Source: Microvirga soli
GTDB lineage: Bacteria > Pseudomonadota > Alphaproteobacteria > Rhizobiales > Beijerinckiaceae
DNA: 64,000 bases
Direction: 5' to 3'
Assembly: GCF_016734765.1 (NCBI RefSeq)
Contig: NZ_JAERQE010000018.1
Coordinates: 34,863 to 98,862 of the forward strand
In this document: piece after piece, positions 58,937 to 64,000 of the stretch
Position numbering within the stretch: the stretch's first letter is position 1
How the letters are laid out: the number at the start of each line of letters is the position of its first letter
The notes under the pieces: model-generated
Told to the model about the DNA's origin: nothing
The model's input: only the letters and a program-made list of their open reading frames with translations
Database searches by the model: none
Program-made: the position numbers and the translations under genes

Positions 58937-59314
58937 ATGGACGGCCATGCAATCCCCTCACGTCCTGTGGTTCTTCTCGTCGAGGATGAGCTCTTCGTTC
59001 GCATGGCAACCGCCGATGCCCTTACGGATGCCGGGTTCGAAGTGATCGAGACTGCCAATGCCCAGGCCGCCCACGAGGCTCTTAAGGATCGCACCGATAT
59101 CCGCATTCTCTTCACGGACGTGCAGATGCCGGGGTCTATGAATGGGCTGGAACTCGCATCCCTCGTGCGCCGTGAATGGCCCCATATTGCGGTCGTCATC
59201 ACGTCAGGTCATTTGCATCCGGAGAGCGGCCACCTGCCGGAAGAGGCGGTCTTCATCGCCAAGCCTTATAGCGAGCAGGCTCCCGCGAAGGTAATTCAGT
59301 CCTTGCTGTTTTAG
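58937..59314 (+). CDS. Single-domain response regulator (CheY-like)
   Basis: 125 residues, a lone receiver domain. Acidic pair VVLLVEDELFVRMA, phosphoacceptor Asp in LFTDVQMPGSMNG (about residue 58), Thr/Ser in VVITSG and Lys in FIAKPYS. No output domain is attached, so it must act by protein contacts. No histidine kinase is nearby. ATG 58937 is preferred to TTG 58934. Confidence 0.9.
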   Translation: MDGHAIPSRPVVLLVEDELFVRMATADALTDAGFEVIETANAQAAHEALKDRTDIRILFTDVQMPGSMNGLELASLVRREWPHIAVVITSGHLHPESGHLPEEAVFIAKPYSEQAPAKVIQSLLF

Positions 59315-59500
59315 GCCCGATAGAAGCTGAACCCCTCACCTGCTTCATGAGCAATGCGCATGATCGGCCCCGAGAGCCCACGAGGACGTGAAGGTGTGGG
59401 CCGCGACATTGTGAAACCAAAATCAAACTCAAGCATAAACATATGTGAGTGCGGCTAAGAACGGAGTTTGGCCAGTACAGGGCTGTTCCTACCCCCAGCT

Positions 59501-60229
59501 ATGACCCGTATGACCAACCCCCTGATCTTAAAGCTCGAACAGCGCGACCAGCTCTCTGATGCCGAGAAGAGAGCTCTGGAAACCGCGATTTCGCGTGTCA
59601 GGGTTGTCGAAGCCGATGAAGACATCGTGCGGGAGGGAGACCGCCCAAACGAGAGCTCCCTGCTCCTGGATGGCTTTGCCGCCCGCTACAAGATCGTGTC
59701 GAACGGCCGCCGGCAGATATCCGCCCTCCACGTTCCAGGCGACTTCCTCGATCTGCACAGCTTCCTCTTGAAGACGATGGATCATGGCGTCCTGGCGCTC
59801 ACCACCTGCCGCATCGCGGCCGTTCCGCATGCGACGCTGGAGAAGATCACCGACGAGTATCCGCACCTCACCCGGATGCTCTGGCTGAACACGCTGATCG
59901 ACGGCGCCATCCACCGGGAATGGCTCACCGCCATGGGACGACTCTCGGCGACCGCCCACATGGCGCACCTGATCTGCGAGCTTTATCTGCGTCTCAAGCT
60001 GGTCGGCCGTGCCGAAGGCGATACGGTCCAACTGCCCATCACGCAGGCCGAGCTCGGCGACACGCTCGGGCTCTCGACCGTCCACGTGAACCGCGTGCTG
60101 CAGGAACTGCGCAAGGAAGGGCTGATCCGTTTCCAGGGCGATGCGCTGACAATCCTCGACTGGGAGCGGCTGAAGACAGTGGGTGAGTTCACCTCCACCT
60201 ATCTCAGCCTCCAGAACGAGGACCGGTAA
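59501..60229 (+). CDS. Crp/Fnr-family transcriptional regulator
   Basis: 242 residues. A cyclic-nucleotide-binding fold (about 20-135, REGDRPNESSLLLDGFAARYKI, PGDFLDLHSFLL) and a C-terminal winged HTH (about 160-235) with LPITQAELGDTLGLSTVHVN and RVLQELRKEG. There are no Cys residues of the FNR type near the N-terminus, so it is not an oxygen sensor of that kind. The ligand is unknown. Its 3' end overlaps the amine oxidase gene by 26 bp tail to tail. Confidence 0.9.
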   Translation: MTRMTNPLILKLEQRDQLSDAEKRALETAISRVRVVEADEDIVREGDRPNESSLLLDGFAARYKIVSNGRRQISALHVPGDFLDLHSFLLKTMDHGVLALTTCRIAAVPHATLEKITDEYPHLTRMLWLNTLIDGAIHREWLTAMGRLSATAHMAHLICELYLRLKLVGRAEGDTVQLPITQAELGDTLGLSTVHVNRVLQELRKEGLIRFQGDALTILDWERLKTVGEFTSTYLSLQNEDR

Positions 60230-61541
60230 GCTTAGCGAGAATCTCGCCGGCAGCACGCTCGCCTTCCTCCCAGGCACCGCCCGCCGTGCCCCATTGCGCC
60301 CGCGACAGCGCCTCTCCGGCAAACCAGATCATCTCGCCGACCGGCGCCTTCAGCGCATCGCGAACCGCAGAGAGCCCCGGCGGCACCACCGCCCAGGAGG
60401 CGCGCGACCAGGGGTCGTTGCGCCAGGCGGTGCTGTGCAAGGCCGAGAGATTGCGGATGGCTTGGTGGCCGAAATGCTCCGCCAGCACCATGCGCGCATA
60501 GCGGTGCGGCGCGTGAGCGTCCCGCCGGTCGAAGCTTGCAGCGATGGGCTGGTCGAGCTCGAAGAAGTGGAACGGCGTGTTGTCGATGCGGGTAAGAAGC
60601 CCCGGCGGCTCCCGATGCCGGCCGGTGAGGCTGGCCAAGCGGTCGGCGCCGCGAAACGGCGAATCCGGCCAGTGCAGCACCACATGCTCGTAGACGCCCT
60701 GGGTGAAGCCGTGGATTGCCTCCTGGACGGCGTTCGGCAAGGCAGGCGCGAAGCGGATCGTGTCCTGCTGCAGCACCGCCATAGGGGTCGTCACAACGAC
60801 GGCTTTCCCGCGCATCGTTCCGGCGCTGCTCTCGACCCGCACACCTTCCGCCGACCAGTTGATGGACCGGACGATGACCCCGAGACGGATCGGCAGACCT
60901 CGTGCCAAGCGGCGAACATAGGCGCCGAGCCCGCCGGCGATGAAGAGGTTGTCGGCATATTCCATGCTCGGGAAATCGTGCAGGCTGACTTCGTCGAGCG
61001 GCCTTCCTGAGACCAGCCCATGAATGGCGGCAACCCGCCGCCCCTGCGGGCCCATCGGGGGCAGGGCTCTTGCGGCCGCCTGGTCTTCGCGGGCCTTCGC
61101 CGCTTGCGTCATGGCCCGGTCGGCCATGGCAAACGCTCGGTCAAGCGCCGCGCTCTCGGCCGGGCGCCCCGGCCGGCCGCGCACGAAAAAATGCCCGTCG
61201 ACAGGTGCCCGGCGCAGGGGCTCGCGCCGCACGCGACCGAGCTTCACCAGCGGATTGATCGGGCCCGCATGAAGCCAATGGGCGCCGAGATCGAGTGGAT
61301 GGCCCTTGAAGCTCCGCGTGAGCGTGCGCCCGCCGATGCGGTCTCTGGCCTCAAGGATCGTGACAGTCAGCCCATGGGCGAGGAGATGCCGGGCCGCCGC
61401 GATGCCGGCGCTGCCTGCGCCGACGATGATCACGTCCGGATCCGCCGCAGGCGTAGTCGACGATTCGGTTTTCAACGGCACAGGCTCCCCACCCCTCGCT
61501 TTGCAGCGGCTTCGTTCATAAGTAAGCTCCGCACCACGCAT
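60204..61541 (-). CDS. Flavin monoamine oxidase family protein
   Basis: 445 residues. The FAD-binding Rossmann motif VIIVGAGSAGIAAARHL with LEARDRIGGRT (about 38-72), the GGLGAYVRRLARGLPI mid-section and the C-terminal IWFAGEALSRAQWGTAGGAWEEGERAA flavin-contact region are those of the FAD-dependent amine oxidases. The substrate is unknown. ATG 61541 is used; a TTG one codon earlier is possible. It is divergent from the EI24 gene with almost no gap. Confidence 0.87.
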   Translation of the reverse strand: MRGAELTYERSRCKARGGEPVPLKTESSTTPAADPDVIIVGAGSAGIAAARHLLAHGLTVTILEARDRIGGRTLTRSFKGHPLDLGAHWLHAGPINPLVKLGRVRREPLRRAPVDGHFFVRGRPGRPAESAALDRAFAMADRAMTQAAKAREDQAAARALPPMGPQGRRVAAIHGLVSGRPLDEVSLHDFPSMEYADNLFIAGGLGAYVRRLARGLPIRLGVIVRSINWSAEGVRVESSAGTMRGKAVVVTTPMAVLQQDTIRFAPALPNAVQEAIHGFTQGVYEHVVLHWPDSPFRGADRLASLTGRHREPPGLLTRIDNTPFHFFELDQPIAASFDRRDAHAPHRYARMVLAEHFGHQAIRNLSALHSTAWRNDPWSRASWAVVPPGLSAVRDALKAPVGEMIWFAGEALSRAQWGTAGGAWEEGERAAGEILAKLTGPRSGG

Positions 61542-61579
61542 CAAGCGTGGCCGTAAATTCTCCTGGAGACGAACGACAG

Positions 61580-62308
61580 ATGCTCATCCAATCGGTTTTC
61601 GCGGCAGCCCGCGAGGTCTTCTCGCCCGCGCTGCGGCGCATCCTCTGGAAATCGATCGGATTGACCCTGGCGCTGCTCGTCCTGGTCTGGCTCGGCCTGA
61701 CGAAGCTCTTCGACATCTTTCTCACCAATCACGATCTCAGCGCCAGCTACCCGATCATCGACAGCTTCGCGTTCTTCCTCGCGGGCTTCGGGCTCTTCGT
61801 GGCGCTGATCTATCTGCTGCCGGCGGTCTCGGCCATCGTGGCGGGCTACTTTCTCGACGACGTCGCCGAGGTGGTGGAGCACAAGGATTATCCGGCCGAT
61901 GAGCCGGGCCGGGCGCTGCCCTTCGGCAAGGCCATTCTCTACGGCATCCGCTTTGCCGGCCTGTCGCTGCTTGTGAACCTCGTCGCCCTGCTGCTGTTCT
62001 TCATTCCCGGCATCAATATCGGGGCGTTTTTCGTCGCCAACGCCTATCTGCTCGGACGCGAATATTTCGAGCTGGCGGCGGGCCGCTTCTGGCCTGCGGA
62101 GGACGTGGCGCGCCTGCGCACCGAGCACCGGGGCACGGTGCTGGCCGCCGGTGCCGTGCTGGCCGGCCTGGTGCTTGTGCCGGTGGTGAACCTCATCACG
62201 CCGGTCTTCGGTGCCGTGATGATGGTTCACCTGCACAAGAGACTCACCCGCGGCCGGGCGGTGATCCCGGATCGCCGGGAGGGCCAAGCCTCCCTCGGGA
62301 ACCGTTAA
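61580..62308 (+). CDS. EI24/CysZ-like membrane protein
   Basis: 242 residues with about five or six membrane helices. The EI24 domain pattern is seen in AAREVFSPALRRILWKSIG, YFLDDVAEVVE and IPGINIGAFFVANAYLLGREYFELAA. Members of this family include CysZ sulfate transporters, but the alphaproteobacterial branch has no proven role. ATG 61580 with GGAGA about 10 nt upstream is preferred to the upstream start at 61547. Confidence 0.85.
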   Translation: MLIQSVFAAAREVFSPALRRILWKSIGLTLALLVLVWLGLTKLFDIFLTNHDLSASYPIIDSFAFFLAGFGLFVALIYLLPAVSAIVAGYFLDDVAEVVEHKDYPADEPGRALPFGKAILYGIRFAGLSLLVNLVALLLFFIPGINIGAFFVANAYLLGREYFELAAGRFWPAEDVARLRTEHRGTVLAAGAVLAGLVLVPVVNLITPVFGAVMMVHLHKRLTRGRAVIPDRREGQASLGNR

Positions 62309-62321
62309 GGGGCCAAGCCGC

Positions 62322-63425
62322 TCAGCGGCTCGCCTGCTGGCCGATGGCCGGGCCGGACGCCCGCTCCGGATGGAAGTCGGATTCAGCTCCTCCTGACCGG
62401 GGAGCGAGCAGGTCCGGCATCGTCTGCGTGGCGTTGCGCTTGAGGTCGAACTGGCCGGTCTTGCGGAAACGCACCAGGTAGCTCGGCACGATGGCCTCGA
62501 TGGTAGTGGGCGTGATGCCCATTCCCTGAAGCGTGCGGCCCTCCGTAACGGCGCTGTCCGACACCACGTTGTCGCTCTCGAGCAGGATCGCCTGGTCGCG
62601 CGTGGTGACGAGCTCGTTCGGCAGGAGGCCGAGGGTCAGCCAGTCGAGGGCGCCCATGACGCTGCCCATGGCCCTGGCGGCCTTTGCCGGCACGGGCACG
62701 ATGGCGCGCTTGCGCTCGGTGACCTCGAAAACGAGCTCCATCATCTGGCGCAGGGTGCGGATCTCGGGCCCGCCGAGCTCATAAACCCGACCGGTCGGCA
62801 CCTGGCCGTCCACCGCCGCCACGATGGCCGCGGCCACATCGCCCGCATAGATCGGCTGGAAGCGGGTCTCGGCTCCGGGCAAAGGCAGCACCGGCAGCAT
62901 GCGGGCCAGTGTCGCGAAGCGGTTGAAGGAGCCGTCGCCCGGGCCGAACAGCAGGGAGGGGCGCAGGATCACCGCATCCGGGCGCTCCCGAAGCAGAGCG
63001 GCCTCGCCTTCGGCCTTGGAACGGGCATAGTCCGATTCCGAGTTGGCGTCCGCCCCGATGGCCGAGACATGAGTGATCGAGACCGCCTTCTTGGCCAGCC
63101 GCGCGATCATGGCGGGCGCCTGGGCCTGAAGGGTGTCGAAGCGCTGGCGGCCCGTCTCCTGCAGGATGCCCACGAGATTGATCACGTGATCGGCCCGGGC
63201 CACCGCATGGGCGACCGAATCCTCATGGCGCAGATTGGCATGGATCGGCGCGATCTGGCCGACCTTCCCCAAGGGAAGAAAGTTCGCCATGTTGGGCTGC
63301 CGGGTCGGCACGAGCACCCGATAGCCGCGCTGGGCCAGACAGCTCACCACATAGCGGCCGAGAAAGCCTGACCCGCCGAAGACGGTGACGATTTGCTGCT
63401 CAGGCGTGCGAAGGGCACCGATCAT
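62322..63425 (-). CDS. NAD(P)-binding SDR protein, complex I NDUFA9-like
   Basis: 367 residues. An atypical extended SDR with TVFGGSGFLGRYVVSCLAQRG (about 13-33) as nucleotide loop, and VINLVGIL and THVSAIGA of the NDUFA9/NUEM group. These bind NADPH and associate with complex I in mitochondria; the bacterial role is less certain. A Pro/Arg-rich C-terminal tail is not conserved. It starts at ATG 63425. Confidence 0.87.
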   Translation of the reverse strand: MIGALRTPEQQIVTVFGGSGFLGRYVVSCLAQRGYRVLVPTRQPNMANFLPLGKVGQIAPIHANLRHEDSVAHAVARADHVINLVGILQETGRQRFDTLQAQAPAMIARLAKKAVSITHVSAIGADANSESDYARSKAEGEAALLRERPDAVILRPSLLFGPGDGSFNRFATLARMLPVLPLPGAETRFQPIYAGDVAAAIVAAVDGQVPTGRVYELGGPEIRTLRQMMELVFEVTERKRAIVPVPAKAARAMGSVMGALDWLTLGLLPNELVTTRDQAILLESDNVVSDSAVTEGRTLQGMGITPTTIEAIVPSYLVRFRKTGQFDLKRNATQTMPDLLAPRSGGAESDFHPERASGPAIGQQASR

Positions 63426-63554
63426 GAAACTCTCCTGCCCGGCAAGGGACTTGCATGGAGCTTGGGTGGGAAATGTAGAACGTCTCTAGTCAAACGCCGC
63501 TGCCCTGTGAAGAGGTGCAGCTTCAAGAAAGCGCATCCGTCGCATTTTCAACGA

Positions 63555-63583
63555 TTGACGAAGCCTGCGAACCACCGTAAACG
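63555..63583 (+). promoter_or_regulatory. Promoter candidate for tRNA-Leu
   Basis: TTGACG (63555-63560), a 17-bp spacer and TAAACG (63578-63583) give a plausible sigma-70 promoter 20 bp before the tRNA. Confidence 0.5.
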
Positions 63584-63603
63584 AAGCCTCGCCGAACAGG
63601 CAG

Positions 63604-63688
63604 GCCCAGGTGGCGGAATTGGTAGACGCACTGCTTTCAGGTAGCAGCGGGTAACACCGTGGAGGTTCGAGTCCTCTCCTGGGCACCA
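63604..63688 (+). tRNA. tRNA-Leu (anticodon CAG)
   Basis: 85 nt including an encoded CCA. The acceptor arms are GCCCAGG (63604-63610) and CCTGGGC (63678-63684). The anticodon stem CTGCT/AGCAG encloses the loop TTCAGGT with anticodon CAG, which reads CUG codons. A long variable arm (class II) and the GGTTCGAGTCC T-loop region are present. tRNA-Leu genes are frequent attachment sites, and a transposase-like end lies about 250 bp downstream. Confidence 0.97.
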
Positions 63689-63940
63689 TCTTTCTTAGAT
63701 GGTCCAACGCCTTTCTGATCAACGACTTTTCTAATCCTTCAACGCTCTTGAAGGTCCCTTGTCTCACACAGGGATCTCACCCATTACGTTCACGATGGCT
63801 CGTCCGTAAAAGGGCAAGAAGACGGCCAAGCCCCACTTTCGGCAAGGTACCCCCCACCGATTGATGGGGTGCAGTAGGCTGCGCTGCGCTGCTATCGCCT
63901 CCATGTGCATTGTGTCCGGCGCACTAAAGCGCTTTTGGTC

Positions 63941-64000
63941 TCAGTGTAGGGCATAGCCGGCATGCCTGATCCAGCCTTTGGCATCTTTTGCCGTGATGGT
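63941..64000 (-). CDS. C-terminal end of a possible IS630-family transposase (cut by window edge)
   Basis: The minus strand from the right edge reads ITAKDAKGWIRHAGYALH and then TGA (63943-63941). The ending Trp-Ile-Arg-His-Ala-Gly-Tyr resembles the C-terminus of IS630-family transposases (for example W/Y-F-xH-x-GY). Only 19 residues are visible, so this is a weak call. The stretch 63689-63940 has no gene that I can support. Confidence 0.35.
   Translation of the reverse strand, partial: TITAKDAKGWIRHAGYALH

Noticed and set aside
63486..63767. Minus-strand ORF of 93 codons over the tRNA-Leu
   Set aside because: It is the well-known false ORF that arises from reading the complement of a tRNA-Leu; the segment GLEPPRCYPLL is the antisense of the tRNA.
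63689..63940. Possible gene or CRISPR downstream of tRNA-Leu
   Set aside because: No open frame with a start and ribosome site, no regular repeats; only a few GC-rich inverted bits such as CCCCCCACCGATTGATGGGG.

Overview
The window is a chromosomal segment of a high-GC alphaproteobacterium. The gene orders hisB-DUF2628-hisH-hisA-hisF-hisE-coaA, truB-rbfA-infB-YlxR-nusA-rimP, trmB-metK-XRE-lnt-corC-ybeY-phoH-miaB, plsC-fur/mur-rimI-tsaB-Nfu-Usp-trpS-murJ and fabI-fabB-fabA next to irr are typical of Hyphomicrobiales (Rhizobiales). A BA14K protein, DUF1127 and DUF892 genes, and dispersed intergenic palindromes fit this. A Methylobacteriaceae/Beijerinckiaceae relative such as Microvirga is my guess; species cannot be fixed from the sequence alone. 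Almost all of the window is housekeeping DNA with densely packed genes, many ATGA/GTGA overlaps and several GTG/TTG starts.

Layout: 1-2999, a 5'-truncated mltA, Smr, XRE regulator and PfkB kinase (+). 3153-10424, two small membrane proteins, then the histidine cluster read right to left. The cluster is interrupted twice: a map gene lies between hisE and hisF, and an AT-richer DUF3800 gene sits in antisense between hisA and hisF. 10534-17740 (mostly +), hslVU, an Nth-like glycosylase, BA14K, RidA, a PPOX-fold protein, an unusual cytochrome-b-like/ferredoxin/cyclase fusion and an AraC regulator. 17814-28790, the translation/RNA block pnp-rpsO and truB-rbfA-infB-ylxR-nusA-rimP (all -), with a DUF892 gene (+) between the two groups. 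29038-37271, the trmB-to-miaB block. 37658-40344, an accessory block (GST, DUF1127, LysR, a secreted orphan). 40423-47193, plsC to murJ. 47524-51872, a DsbA-like protein, a PIMT-like methyltransferase and a PAS-GAF-PAS-GGDEF-EAL protein. 52182-55837, the unsaturated fatty acid genes and divergent irr. 55983-63425, a mixed set of transport, redox and signalling genes. The window ends with tRNA-Leu(CAG) and what looks like the C-terminal end of an IS630-type transposase.

The most striking non-annotated signal lies at 7755-7856, downstream of hisA on the minus strand. A near-consensus promoter (TTGACA, 18 bp, TATAGT) contains a perfect alphaproteobacterial LexA operator, GAAC-N7-GAAC. It is followed 9 bp later by an ATG that opens a 10-codon, apparently leaderless ORF (MDWGMFSVGV). 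The ORF's TAG stop overlaps the first base pairs of a terminator hairpin with a U-rich tail. This looks like a complete SOS-controlled mini-gene of about 100 bp. Other regulatory signals are a promoter plus attenuator-like terminator in the rimP leader, an EcfG-type stress promoter before the BA14K gene, and a likely sigma-70 promoter before tRNA-Leu. All functional calls come from reading the sequence and from knowledge of the families; no database search was possible.
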